Of a stretch of DNA of 64,000 nt, positions 49,580 through 58,155 are shown in pieces (within the stretch, counting starts at the first letter, position 1; every line of letters starts with the position of its first letter). Origin of the DNA: Halorubellus salinus. Lineage in GTDB: Archaea; Halobacteriota; Halobacteria; Halobacteriales; Natrialbaceae. Location of the stretch: the NCBI RefSeq assembly GCF_020567525.1, contig NZ_JAJCVI010000003.1, forward strand, positions 496,001 to 560,000, given 5' to 3'. Below the pieces are notes generated by a model that was not told the origin of the DNA, did no database searches, and saw nothing but the letters and a program-made list of their open reading frames with translations. The position numbers were made by a program, and so were the translations under genes.

Positions 49580-51072
49580 CGCCCGCCGACCTCCTGCCGC
49601 TCCTGGTCGCGCTCCCGCTGCTCGCGGCGGTCCTCCCGTTGCTGGCTGCACGCGTCCGCCGGGACCTCGTGCGAGCGGTGACGGTCGCCGCGCTCCTCGC
49701 GCAGGTCGCACTCGCGCTCGCAGTGGCAGCGTTCGTCGCGACCGACGGCCCGCTCGCGACCGTCGTCGGCGACATCCCGGCCGCGTTCGGGATCGGGCTC
49801 GCGGTCGACGAACTCAGCGCGGTCGTCGTCGTCCTCGTCGCCGTCGTCGGCGTCGCCGCGTTCGCGCTCGCCGACCCCGACACGACCGGGCCCGAGGGGA
49901 GCCTCTGGCTCCTGCTCGTCGCCGGGTTCACGGGCGTCGCCGTGACAGCGGACGTGTTCAACCTGTACGTCTTCCTGGAGATATCGGGGCTCGCCGCGTA
50001 CGCGCTCGTCGCGACCGGTCGCGGCGTCGACGCCGCGTTCGCCGCGTTCAAGTACCTCCTGGTCGGGACCGTCGGCGCGACCCTGTACCTCCTCGGCGTG
50101 GGGTACGCGTTCGTCGCGACCGGCACGCTCTCGATGGCCGACCTCGCCCCGGCGCTCGCCGCCGCGGGGTACGACTCGACGCTCGTCGTCACCGCGTACG
50201 CGCTCATCGCGGTCGGCCTCGGCGTGAAGCTCGCGCTCTTCCCGCTGCACGCGTGGAAGCCGGACGCGTACGCGGCCGCCCCGGGTTCGGTCGCCGTCGC
50301 GCTCGGCGCGCTCGGCTCGACCGTCGCCGGGTACGCGCTCGTCCGCATCACGTACGGCGTGTTCACCGCTGACTTCCTCGCGGCCGTCCCCGAGGTCCAA
50401 TCCCTCATGGTCGCCGCCGGTGCGGTGAGCGTCGCCGCCGGCGGCGTCCTCGCACTGCGCGCGACCGACGTCCGACGGCTGCTCGCGTACTCGTCGGTCT
50501 CCCAGTTCGGCCTGTTCGCCGTCGGCGTCGCGCTCGCGCACCCCGTCGCGCTGACGGGCGCGCTCGTCGCGCTCGTCGGGCACGCCGTCGCGAAAGGCGG
50601 CCTGTTCGCCGCGACGGTCGCGGTCGAGGCACGCACCGGCGCGCGCAGCGTCGGCGAGTACGCGCGCCTCGCCGCCGCCCTCCCGGTGACCGCGGCGGTC
50701 GTCGCGGTCCTCGCGGCGAGCCTGGTCGGCCTCCCGCCGACCGTCGGCTTCGCGGGCAAGTGGTACCTCGCGCTCGGCGCCGTCGAGACGGGCGCGTGGG
50801 TCGCCGCGGCGGTCGTCGTCGCGAGCACGCTCCTCAGCCTCGGGTACGCCGGGCGCCTCGTCGAGCGCGCGTACCTCGCTCCGGAGTCGACCGATGACGC
50901 GGTCGCGACCGACGGTGGCGCCGACGCCGCCGTCGGTCCCGACGCCGAGGCTTCCCGGGCGACGACCGCGCTCGCCATCGCCGTCGCGGCCGCGGTCGTC
51001 GTGCTCGCAGTCGGCGTCGGCGCGGGCGCGCTCGCGGACTGGCTCGCGCCGGTCGTGGAGGGGTGGCTATGA
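49576..51072 (+). CDS. mnhD: Mrp antiporter subunit D paralogue 1 (NuoL/M/N-like)
   Basis: A 498-residue protein of about fourteen helices from the ATG at 49576. The antiporter-like core has VTADVFNLYVFLEISGLAAYALV with the helix-5 Glu, and AVGLGVKLALFPLHAWKPDAY with the helix-7 Lys. The next helix reads VALGALGSTVAGYALVRI, where typical MrpD and NuoM/N members have a Lys in the middle; here that position appears to be Ser or Thr. It is the first of three consecutive NuoL/M/N-like subunits. The last 80 residues hold an acidic linker and a final helix. Confidence 0.92.
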   Translation: MTPADLLPLLVALPLLAAVLPLLAARVRRDLVRAVTVAALLAQVALALAVAAFVATDGPLATVVGDIPAAFGIGLAVDELSAVVVVLVAVVGVAAFALADPDTTGPEGSLWLLLVAGFTGVAVTADVFNLYVFLEISGLAAYALVATGRGVDAAFAAFKYLLVGTVGATLYLLGVGYAFVATGTLSMADLAPALAAAGYDSTLVVTAYALIAVGLGVKLALFPLHAWKPDAYAAAPGSVAVALGALGSTVAGYALVRITYGVFTADFLAAVPEVQSLMVAAGAVSVAAGGVLALRATDVRRLLAYSSVSQFGLFAVGVALAHPVALTGALVALVGHAVAKGGLFAATVAVEARTGARSVGEYARLAAALPVTAAVVAVLAASLVGLPPTVGFAGKWYLALGAVETGAWVAAAVVVASTLLSLGYAGRLVERAYLAPESTDDAVATDGGADAAVGPDAEASRATTALAIAVAAAVVVLAVGVGAGALADWLAPVVEGWL

Positions 51073-52661
51073 CGGACGTCGCCAGCGTCCTCCCGCTGCT
51101 CGCGGTCCTCGTGCCAGCGCTCGCCATCCCGCTGATACTCGCGTCCGGATTGCGACCGAACGTCCGCGAAGCGTGGACGGCGCTCGCCGGCGTCGGCACG
51201 TTCGCGGTCGTGCTCGCGATGGTCCAGTCGCCGGACACGCACGTCACGACCCTCGGGTCGTACCTCGGCGTCGAGTTCGCGCTGCGCGCGGACGCCGCCG
51301 GTCTCCTGTTCGCGCTCCTCGCGAGCACGCTCTGGCTCGCCACGAGCCTCTACAGCGTCGGCTACATGCGCGGGCTCGACGAGGGCGACCAGACGCGGTA
51401 CTTCGCCGCGTTCGCCGCGTCCATCTCGGCCACGATGGGCGTCGCGCTCGCCGCCGACCTGCTCTCGCTGTTCGTGTTCTACGAACTGCTGACGCTCGCG
51501 ACGTACCCGCTCGTCGTCCACGGGGGCGACACCGCGGCGAAGGCCGCCGGTCGCCGGTACCTCGCGTACACGCTCGGCGGTGGCGTGCTCGTCTTCGGCG
51601 GGCTCGTGCTCGTCGGCGCGCTCGCGGGCACCGTCACGCTCGCCGCCGGCGGCATCGCCGGGCTCGCGACCGCCGACCCGACGCTCGCACGCGCCGCGTT
51701 CGCGCTGCTCGTGACCGGGTTCGCCGTGAAGGCCGCGGTCGTCCCGCTGCACGCGTGGCTGCCCGCGGCCATGGTCGCGCCGACGCCCGTCTCCGGGCTC
51801 CTGCACGCCGTCGCCGTCGTCAAGAGCGGCGCGTTCGGCGTCACGCGCGCGGTCCTCTACGTCTTCGGCCCAGAGACCGCGAGCGACCTCGGCCTCGCGA
51901 CCGCACTGGCCGTGTTCGCCGCTGCAACGATGATCCTCGCGGGCGTCGTCGGCGTCCGCCAGGACAACCTCAAGCGCGGGCTGGCGTTCTCCACCATCAG
52001 CCAGCTGTCGTACATCGTCCTCGGCGTCGCACTCCTGACGCCCCTGGCCGCGTTCGGCGCGCTCCTGCACGTCGTCGCCCACGCGTTCATGAAGATCACG
52101 CTGTTCTTCGTCGCCGGACTCGCGTACGTCGAGACCGGCGAGAAGTACGTCAGCGACCTCGCGGGCGTCGGTCGCCGGCTCCCGATAGCGATGACCGCGT
52201 TCGCCATCGCGGCAGCAGGCCTCGTCGGGTTCCCGCTCGTCGCCGGGTTCGTGAGCAAGTTCCACCTCGTGCTCGGGGCCGCCGACAGCGCGAACCCGTG
52301 GTTCGTCGCCGCGTTCCTGCTCGCGGGGCTCCTGAAGCTCATGTACTTCTGGCCGGTCGTCTACACGGCGTTCTACGGTGGTCGTGACGACGACACCGAC
52401 GCCGGCACGCACCCGTTCGCGCCCGCCCACGACGAGCCGACGACCGACCGCGGTGAGGACGGTGGTGGCGAAGGAACGAACGTGCCGACCGCGACCGACG
52501 GCGGACATGCGTTCGCGCCCGTTCCGGGCCTGGAGACGTCGCCCGCGCTCCTCCTGCCCGTCCTGTTCACGGTCGGGATGGCGGTCTTCCTGGGCGTCGC
52601 CCCCACGGCGCTCCCGTTCTGGGAGCTCGCCGAGACCGCGGTCGCGGAGGTGTTCAACTGA
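51069..52661 (+). CDS. Mrp antiporter subunit D paralogue 2 (NuoL/M/N-like)
   Basis: A 530-residue protein from the ATG at 51069. It has the most canonical proton-channel residues of the three paralogues: the helix-5 Glu in LLSLFVFYELLTLATYPLV, helix-7 Lys in TGFAVKAAVVPLHAWLPAAMVAPTPVSG, and helix-8 Lys in LLHAVAVVKSGAFGVTRAV. The His in VVAHAFMKITLFFVAG lies near helix 11 and 12. A hydrophilic insert (about residues 435-490) precedes the last helix. It overlaps both neighbours. Confidence 0.92.
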   Translation: MTDVASVLPLLAVLVPALAIPLILASGLRPNVREAWTALAGVGTFAVVLAMVQSPDTHVTTLGSYLGVEFALRADAAGLLFALLASTLWLATSLYSVGYMRGLDEGDQTRYFAAFAASISATMGVALAADLLSLFVFYELLTLATYPLVVHGGDTAAKAAGRRYLAYTLGGGVLVFGGLVLVGALAGTVTLAAGGIAGLATADPTLARAAFALLVTGFAVKAAVVPLHAWLPAAMVAPTPVSGLLHAVAVVKSGAFGVTRAVLYVFGPETASDLGLATALAVFAAATMILAGVVGVRQDNLKRGLAFSTISQLSYIVLGVALLTPLAAFGALLHVVAHAFMKITLFFVAGLAYVETGEKYVSDLAGVGRRLPIAMTAFAIAAAGLVGFPLVAGFVSKFHLVLGAADSANPWFVAAFLLAGLLKLMYFWPVVYTAFYGGRDDDTDAGTHPFAPAHDEPTTDRGEDGGGEGTNVPTATDGGHAFAPVPGLETSPALLLPVLFTVGMAVFLGVAPTALPFWELAETAVAEVFN

Positions 52662-54370
52662 TGGACGCCCTGCTCGCGGTCCCGCCGTGGGTCGCGTTCC
52701 TCGTCGCCGCCGCGGTCGCGCTCGTCGCACCGCGGAAGGTCGGCTACCTCGTGGGCGTCCTCGCGACGCTCGCGACCGTCCCGTGGATACTCGCGTCCCC
52801 CACCGGGAGCGCGCTCGTCGTCGCCCCGCTCGGGTTCGAGCAGACGCTCGTCCGCGTCGACGCGCTCGCCCGCCCCGTCGCGGCCGTGTTCGGGTTCGTC
52901 GCCGCACTCGCCGTCGCGTACGCGTACGCGACCGACGCCGACGCCCGCACGAACGCCATCGCGCTCGCGTACATGGGCGCCGGCGTCGCCGCCGTGCTCG
53001 CCGGCGACTGGCTGACGCTCCTGCTCGCGTGGGAGCTCATGGCGGTCACCGCGACCGTGCTCGTCTGGCATCACGGCGGCGACGCCGTCCGGCCAGCGTT
53101 CCGGTACGCGGTCTACCACCTCGTCGGTGGGACCCTGCTGGTCGCCGCGGTCGCGCTCCACTACGTCGACGCCGGGACGTTCGCGTACGACGCCGGGTTC
53201 ACCGCGGGCCTGCCGACCGCGCTCGCCATCCTCGGCGTCGGCGTGAACCTCGGGTTCGTCGGCGTCCACCACTGGGTGCCCGACACCTACCCGATGCCCC
53301 ACGTCGCGTCGAGCGTCGTCCTCGCCGGGTTCACGACGAAGGTCGCCGTGTACGCCCTCGCTCGGTTCGCGCCCGACGGGAACGTCCTCGTCGCGTGGAT
53401 GGGTGGCGCGATGGTGCTGTACGCGGTCTCCCAGGCCATCCTCCAGACGGACGTGCGCCGGCTGCTGTCGTACCACATCGTCTCCCAGGTGGGGTACATG
53501 GTCGCCGCGGTCGGCGTCGGCACCGCGGCCGGCACCGCCGGCGCGGTCGGGCACCTCGCGACGCACGTCCTCTACAAGGGCCTGCTGTTCATGGTCGCCG
53601 GCGCAATCATCTACCGCGTCGGCACCGGGTCACTGAAGCGACTCGGTGGCCTCGGCCGCCGGATGCCCCTGACGTTCGGGGCGTTCCTCGTCGCGGCGCT
53701 CGCCATCAGCGGCGTCCCCGGGTTCAGCGGGTTCGTCAGCAAGGGCCTCGTCGTGAAGGCCGTCGACAAGGCCGGTCCCGAACTCGCGTGGCTGCCCGTG
53801 GACGCGAACGTCCTCTGGTGGGCGCTCGTCCTCGGCGGCGTCGGCACCGTGCTGTCGTTCGCGAAGTTCGGCTACTACGCGTTCGTCCGCGACGCCCCTG
53901 AGGACCTCGCGGTTCGGCCGGCGCCGCGATGGCTGGCGGTCGTGCTCGTCGTCGCCGCCGTCCCGAGCGTCGCCTTCGGCGTCCTCCCCGACCTCCTGTA
54001 CGGCGCACTCCCCGGTGACACCGGTGGGTTCGCGCCGTACGCAGCGAGCGAACTCGCGAAGGCCGCCGCCAGCACCGCGGTCGGCATCCTCGGGTTCCTC
54101 GCACTCCGCGGCCCCATCTCGCGGCTGCCGGTGGTCGACGTCGACCGCGTCCTCTACCCCGCCGGGAACCGCGTCGCGAACACCACGGCACGGGCGCTCG
54201 ACACGCTCGGCGCTCGCGCCGACCACACCGTCTACCGCGCGTGGCGAGCGACCGTCGCCGCGATCGACAGCGAGGACCCACGCGACGTCCTCGGCGGCCC
54301 CGTCGGGCGCACGCTCGCCATCGTCGCCGCGACCCTCGCGCTCGCACTCCTCGTCGCCGGTATCGCCTGA
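52661..54370 (+). CDS. Mrp antiporter D/A-like subunit, paralogue 3
   Basis: A 569-residue protein from the ATG at 52661. NuoL/M/N-like features: helix-5 Glu in LLLAWELMAVTATVLVWHH, and helix-8 Lys in SVVLAGFTTKVAVYALARF. Around helix 7 the sequence is GVGVNLGFVGVHHWVPDTY, so Asn takes the place of the usual Lys. The His in THVLYKGLLFMVAGAI is in the helix 11-12 region. A C-terminal extension of about 140 residues (amphipathic helix, then a final membrane helix) resembles the lateral arm region of MrpA/NuoL, which makes it the likely MrpA N-terminal counterpart. Last gene of the operon. Confidence 0.88.
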   Translation: MDALLAVPPWVAFLVAAAVALVAPRKVGYLVGVLATLATVPWILASPTGSALVVAPLGFEQTLVRVDALARPVAAVFGFVAALAVAYAYATDADARTNAIALAYMGAGVAAVLAGDWLTLLLAWELMAVTATVLVWHHGGDAVRPAFRYAVYHLVGGTLLVAAVALHYVDAGTFAYDAGFTAGLPTALAILGVGVNLGFVGVHHWVPDTYPMPHVASSVVLAGFTTKVAVYALARFAPDGNVLVAWMGGAMVLYAVSQAILQTDVRRLLSYHIVSQVGYMVAAVGVGTAAGTAGAVGHLATHVLYKGLLFMVAGAIIYRVGTGSLKRLGGLGRRMPLTFGAFLVAALAISGVPGFSGFVSKGLVVKAVDKAGPELAWLPVDANVLWWALVLGGVGTVLSFAKFGYYAFVRDAPEDLAVRPAPRWLAVVLVVAAVPSVAFGVLPDLLYGALPGDTGGFAPYAASELAKAAASTAVGILGFLALRGPISRLPVVDVDRVLYPAGNRVANTTARALDTLGARADHTVYRAWRATVAAIDSEDPRDVLGGPVGRTLAIVAATLALALLVAGIA

Positions 54371-54401
54371 GAACACGCAATCGAGACACTACAACACCAC
54401 A

Positions 54402-54821
54402 ATGACGACCGAACGAGACACCCGATTCGAAGCGAAGACCCCCGACTACGACGCGCTCGCCACCTGGCTCGAAGACCGCTACGACGACGACCTCCGATGG
54501 GTCGCGGACTTCCACACGCCCTCGTACAAGTACGACGTGCGGTACATCCGCGACGACCTCAAGACCGAACTCTCCACGCGACAACTGGACATCATCATCC
54601 ACCGCACGATGGGGTTGTTCGATCGTGCGTACGTCGAGGAGGTGTACACGCACCTCGGCGACGCCTGCGCGCTCGTCCTCCAGCACGAGAAGGCGACCGC
54701 CGTCCACGTCTACCTCTCGGACACGGACGGGTTCGTCGTGAAGCTCCGCGCTGGGATCCCCGTCACGATCCCGGACGACGTCGACGCGTGGCTCGACGTG
54801 CTCTACGGAGGTGGGGAGTGA
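54402..54821 (+). CDS. Conserved haloarchaeal protein coupled to an Lrp/AsnC regulator
   Basis: A 139-residue soluble acidic protein from the ATG at 54402. It is predicted alpha/beta: an N-terminal helix (DYDALATWLEDRYDDDLRWVADFH), a segment RYIRDDLKTELSTRQLDIIIHRTMGLFDRAY typical of a haloarchaeal DUF family I cannot name with certainty, and strands ATAVHVYLSDTDGFVVKLRAG. Its stop overlaps the start of the AsnC-type gene by 4 bases, so the two are probably translated together. It begins 31 bp after the antiporter operon and may be cotranscribed with it. Function unknown. Confidence 0.72.
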   Translation: MTTERDTRFEAKTPDYDALATWLEDRYDDDLRWVADFHTPSYKYDVRYIRDDLKTELSTRQLDIIIHRTMGLFDRAYVEEVYTHLGDACALVLQHEKATAVHVYLSDTDGFVVKLRAGIPVTIPDDVDAWLDVLYGGGE

Positions 54822-55291
54822 CGCTGAACGGACTCGACGACCTCGACAGACACATCCTGTTCGCCCTGCAGCAGGACGCCCGGGAGTCGTCGTCGAACCA
54901 GATAGCCGAGCGGATGGGCGTGTCACCGAGCACGGTCCGCAAACGCATCGACCGGCTCGAGCGCGAGGGCGTCATCGACTCGTACCGCGCGGACGTGGAC
55001 TACGCGAAAGCGGGGTTCGACCTCCAGATACAGATCGTCTGTACCGCGCCCATCCCCGAGCGCGAAGAGCTGACGGACGGCGCGCTGACGATATCGGGCG
55101 TGGTCAGCGTTCGCGAGATCGCGACGGGAGAAGCGAACGTGGTGGTGCGCGTGGTCGCGGAGGACAACGACGACCTGAATCGCATCGCGCGCGAGCTCTC
55201 GGATCTCGGACTGGCGGTGAGCGACGAACAGCTCATCCGGCGGGAGGAGGGCACGCCGTACGACGGGTTCGAGCAGGCTGGCGGCGTGTAG
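54818..55291 (+). CDS. Lrp/AsnC family transcription regulator
   Basis: A 157-residue protein starting at the GTG at 54818. The N-terminal helix-turn-helix is canonical (LDDLDRHILFALQQDARESSSNQIAERMGVSPSTVRKRIDRLE, residues 4-47), followed by GVIDSYRADVDYAKAG. The effector domain (residues about 65-150, ALTISGVVSVREIATGEANVVVRVVAEDNDDLNRIA) is a shortened RAM-like ferredoxin fold. It overlaps the preceding gene and lies between the Mrp and biotin-transport operons; either could be its target. Confidence 0.88.
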   Translation: MTLNGLDDLDRHILFALQQDARESSSNQIAERMGVSPSTVRKRIDRLEREGVIDSYRADVDYAKAGFDLQIQIVCTAPIPEREELTDGALTISGVVSVREIATGEANVVVRVVAEDNDDLNRIARELSDLGLAVSDEQLIRREEGTPYDGFEQAGGV

Positions 55292-55400
55292 GCGACGCAG
55301 GATTCGAGCAGGCTTGTGGCGGACAGGCGACGTGCGGTCCGACGGCACACGCGGTCCGTAAACCAAAGTATTCTTGCAGGTTGACGAAGACGCGGTGAAC

Positions 55401-55439
55401 ATGAGACGTCCCTACGCAGCCAGCGAGTGGTCGCGATGA
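55401..55439 (+). other. 12-codon leader ORF coupled to bioY
   Basis: The frame reads MRRPYAASEWSR and stops with TGA at 55437-55439, overlapping the bioY ATG at 55436 (ATGA). It would couple translation of bioY to a short upstream ORF. A TATA-like AAAGTATTC at about 55366-55374 lies 27-35 bases before it, as expected for a leaderless start at 55401. The peptide lacks codons that would indicate attenuation by biotin. Confidence 0.35.
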
Positions 55440-56017
55440 GCACGCACACCGAGAACGTCGACCTCGTGCCCAGCGACGTCGTCGTCAACCTCGCCCGAGC
55501 GGCGTTGCTGGCCGCGCTCGTCGGTGCGTTCGCGTACGTGAAGTTCCCGAACCCGGTCTCGCCCATCGAGGTGACGCTCCAGGTCCTCGGCGTGTTCCTC
55601 GCCGGCATCCTCCTCGGCCCGCTCTGGGGTGGCGCGTCGCTCGGCCTCTATCTGGCCGCTGGCGCGCTCGGCGCGCCGATATTCAGCGGCGGCGCGGCCG
55701 GGGTCGGGCACCTCGTCGGGCCGAGCGCCGGCTACCTCTGGTCGTACCCGATCGCGGCCGCACTGGTCGGGTTCCTCGCCCACGGCGGCGTCGAGACGCG
55801 CTCGCTCGAGGACCTCGCAGTGTGGCGCCTCGTCGCCGCGATGGTCGCCGGGACCACCGTCATCTACGCGCTCGGTATCGCCGGCCTGGTGGTCGTCGTC
55901 GGCTACGGCCTCGGGAAAGCGTTCGGCGTGGGCGCGGCCGCGTTCCTCCCCGCCGAAGCCGTGAAGATCGCCGCGGCGGTCGGCATCGTCCGGAGCGACG
56001 CCCTCCGAGTCGAATGA
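55436..56017 (+). CDS. bioY: Biotin transporter substrate-binding subunit BioY
   Basis: A 193-residue membrane protein from the ATG at 55436, with six helices. BioY features include FAYVKFPNPVSPIEVTLQVLGVFLAGILLGPLWGGASLGLYLAAGALGAPIFSGGAAG and the GPSAGYLWSYPIAAALVGFL helix. As the S-component of an energy-coupling factor transporter it binds biotin in the membrane. With the ATPase and transmembrane genes that follow, it forms a complete BioMNY system, indicating that the organism scavenges biotin. Confidence 0.95.
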   Translation: MSTHTENVDLVPSDVVVNLARAALLAALVGAFAYVKFPNPVSPIEVTLQVLGVFLAGILLGPLWGGASLGLYLAAGALGAPIFSGGAAGVGHLVGPSAGYLWSYPIAAALVGFLAHGGVETRSLEDLAVWRLVAAMVAGTTVIYALGIAGLVVVVGYGLGKAFGVGAAAFLPAEAVKIAAAVGIVRSDALRVE

Positions 56018-56045
56018 CGCCGATTCGCGGGGGGAGTCGGACGAC

Positions 56046-56744
56046 ATGATCGTCGTCGACGACGTCTCGTACGCGCACGGCGACACTCGCGTCCTCGACG
56101 AGGTCTCGCTGTCGGTCGACGACGGCGAGTTCGTCGTGCTCGCCGGTGCGAACGGCGCCGGGAAGACGACGCTCGTCCGGCAGTTCAACGGCCTCCTCGA
56201 ACCCGACGCGGGCAGCGTCCTCGTGAACGGGACGCCGGTCCACGCGGACCTGGTCGCCGCGCGGGCGGCGGTCGGGATGGTGTTCCAGGACCCCCGCGAC
56301 CAGTTCGTCGCCGCCACGGTCGACGCGGACGTCGCGTTCGGCCCGGAGAACCTCGGGGTGTCGCGGGATGCAGTGTCGGCGCGCGTCGAGGACGCGCTCG
56401 CCGCGGTCGGCATGACGGGTCGGGGCGAGGAGCGCCTAGACGAACTGTCCGGCGGCGAGCAGTCCCGGGTCGCCATCGCGGGAGCGCTCGCGATGGACCC
56501 CGATTACCTCGTCCTCGACGAGCCGTTCGCGAGCCTCGACGCGCCCTCGCGGGAGTCGGTCCACGAGCACCTCGCGGCGCTTCACGCCGACGGGACGAGC
56601 GTCGTCGTCGTGACTCACGACGTCGGCGTGGTCGCGGACGTCGCGGACCGCGTCGTCGTGCTCGCCGACGGACGCGTCGTCCGCGAGGGCTCGCCGCCCG
56701 AGCTCCGCGGGGAACTGGGCGAGCACGCGGTCGCGACCTGGTGA
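56046..56744 (+). CDS. bioM: Biotin ECF transporter ATPase BioM (EcfA-like)
   Basis: A 232-residue ABC ATPase. Walker A is GANGAGKTTLV (residues about 36-46), Q-loop VGMVFQDPRDQF, signature LSGGEQSRVAIAGAL, Walker B DYLVLDEPFASLDAPS, and H-loop VVVVTHDV. The EcfA-specific FQDP(R/D)DQ motif after the Q-loop identifies an energy-coupling factor ATPase. It powers biotin uptake. It follows bioY by 28 bp and precedes bioN by 6 bp. Confidence 0.95.
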   Translation: MIVVDDVSYAHGDTRVLDEVSLSVDDGEFVVLAGANGAGKTTLVRQFNGLLEPDAGSVLVNGTPVHADLVAARAAVGMVFQDPRDQFVAATVDADVAFGPENLGVSRDAVSARVEDALAAVGMTGRGEERLDELSGGEQSRVAIAGALAMDPDYLVLDEPFASLDAPSRESVHEHLAALHADGTSVVVVTHDVGVVADVADRVVVLADGRVVREGSPPELRGELGEHAVATW

Positions 56745-56750
56745 CCGTCG

Positions 56751-57455
56751 ATGCGATACGAACCAGGGGAGTCGCTGCTGCACGCCCTCGACCCACGCTC
56801 GAAGCTCGCGCTCCAGGTGGCGTTCGCGGTCGCCGCGTTCGCGCACACCACCCCTCGCGGGCTCGCCGCGCTCACGCTGCTCGCCCTCGGCGTCCTCGCC
56901 GCCGCCCGACTGTCCCCGGTCGCGGTCGTCTCCGACCTCCGCGTCGTCCTCCCGTTCCTCGTGCTGGCGCCACTCGTCGAGGGCGCCCGACTCGGCGCGC
57001 CGTGGTTCGACGTCGCCGCCGCGCGGTTCCCGGCGCTTGCGGCGTACCGCGTCTTGCTCGTGCTCCTCGTCAGCGCCGCGTACGTCCACACCACCCGGAC
57101 GCGTCAGTCCCGTGCGGCGGTCCAGTGGCTCGTCCCCGGCCGGGTCGGGCAGCTCCTCGGGATGGGCGTCGCGCTCGTCTTCCGGTTCGTTCCGGTACTC
57201 CTCGACGACGTCAGGCGGTCGCGCGCCGCGATGCGGGCGCGACTCGGGTCGGAACGACCGCTCCGCGACCGGATGCGTCTCGTCGCGACCAGTGGCCTGA
57301 ACCGCGCGTTCGCCCGCGCCGACGCCCTCGCGGTCGCGCTCCAGGCGCGTTGTTTCGCCTACAATCCGACGCTGCCACCGCTCTCGTTCGACCGACGGGA
57401 CTGGGTGGTGACGCTGTCCGCGTTCGCGCTCGCCGTCGGCGCGCTCGCGGTCTGA
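56751..57455 (+). CDS. bioN: Biotin ECF transporter transmembrane subunit BioN (EcfT-like)
   Basis: A 234-residue protein with about five membrane helices. It starts MRYEPGESLLHALDPRSKLALQVAF, the typical EcfT opening with DPRxKL, and has the two short coupling-helix motifs in the long cytoplasmic part: VRRSRAAMRARLGSE and ALAVALQARCF. These connect EcfT to the two ATPases. It completes the BioMNY biotin transporter. Confidence 0.93.
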   Translation: MRYEPGESLLHALDPRSKLALQVAFAVAAFAHTTPRGLAALTLLALGVLAAARLSPVAVVSDLRVVLPFLVLAPLVEGARLGAPWFDVAAARFPALAAYRVLLVLLVSAAYVHTTRTRQSRAAVQWLVPGRVGQLLGMGVALVFRFVPVLLDDVRRSRAAMRARLGSERPLRDRMRLVATSGLNRAFARADALAVALQARCFAYNPTLPPLSFDRRDWVVTLSAFALAVGALAV

Positions 57456-57538
57456 GCCTGGCGACGGCGACGTCGAACCGGACTCTCCGCAATCTTGTGG
57501 GGATAACACATTTCTGTCCCGGTCGAGTACCGGACTGC

Positions 57539-58144
57539 ATGGAACCGTTCCAGAACACGAACCAACCGGACTGGGACTGGTGGTCGCGGCTCTGGCCGAC
57601 GCCCGGCGCCACGCTCCGAGCGCTCGGCATCGACCGCGGCGACGCGCTCGCCGAGGTCGGCTGTGGCAACGGGTACTTCGCGCTCCCCGCGGCCCGCGTC
57701 GTCGACCCCGCCACCGTCCACGCCGTCGACCTCGACCGGACGCTCCTCGCTGAACTCGACGAACTCGCCGCACTCCACCACGTCGAGAACCTCGAGACCT
57801 CCCACGCCGACGCCCGCGAGATGGCCGACGTCCTCCCCGAAACCGTCGACGTCGTCCTGAACGCGAACACGTTCCACGGCGTCGACGACGTCGCCGCCTT
57901 CGTCACGAGCGCGCACGACGCCCTCGGACCCGACGGCGAGTTCGTCGTCGTGAACTGGCACGACACCCCACGCGAGGAGACCCGCATCCACGGCGCCGCC
58001 CGCGGCCCACCCACCGACCTCCGGCTCTCCCCCGCCGAGACCGAACGCGTCGTCACCGGCGCGGCCGCGTTCGACCCGGTCGAGACCGTGGAGTTACCGC
58101 CGTACCACTACGCCGTCCGCTTCGAGAAAGAACCGGGTGCCTGA
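57539..58144 (+). CDS. Class I SAM-dependent methyltransferase
   Basis: A 201-residue Rossmann-fold methyltransferase from the ATG at 57539. Motif I is LAEVGCGNGYFALPAA (residues about 38-53), motif II VHAVDLDRTLL with the acidic residue that binds the SAM ribose, and motif IV VDVVLNANTFHGV. It resembles UbiE/arsenite-methyltransferase-like small enzymes but the substrate cannot be inferred. A -30 TATA-like AATCTTGTGG/AACACATTTC region lies upstream. It converges with an aldo/keto reductase. Confidence 0.88.
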   Translation: MEPFQNTNQPDWDWWSRLWPTPGATLRALGIDRGDALAEVGCGNGYFALPAARVVDPATVHAVDLDRTLLAELDELAALHHVENLETSHADAREMADVLPETVDVVLNANTFHGVDDVAAFVTSAHDALGPDGEFVVVNWHDTPREETRIHGAARGPPTDLRLSPAETERVVTGAAAFDPVETVELPPYHYAVRFEKEPGA

Positions 58145-58155
58145 CCGGACTCGCC

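Noticed and set aside
49509-52907. Very long open frame on the minus strand opposite the Mrp genes
   Set aside because: It is antisense to three well-defined antiporter genes, Arg/Ala/Thr-rich, and results from GC-rich third positions.
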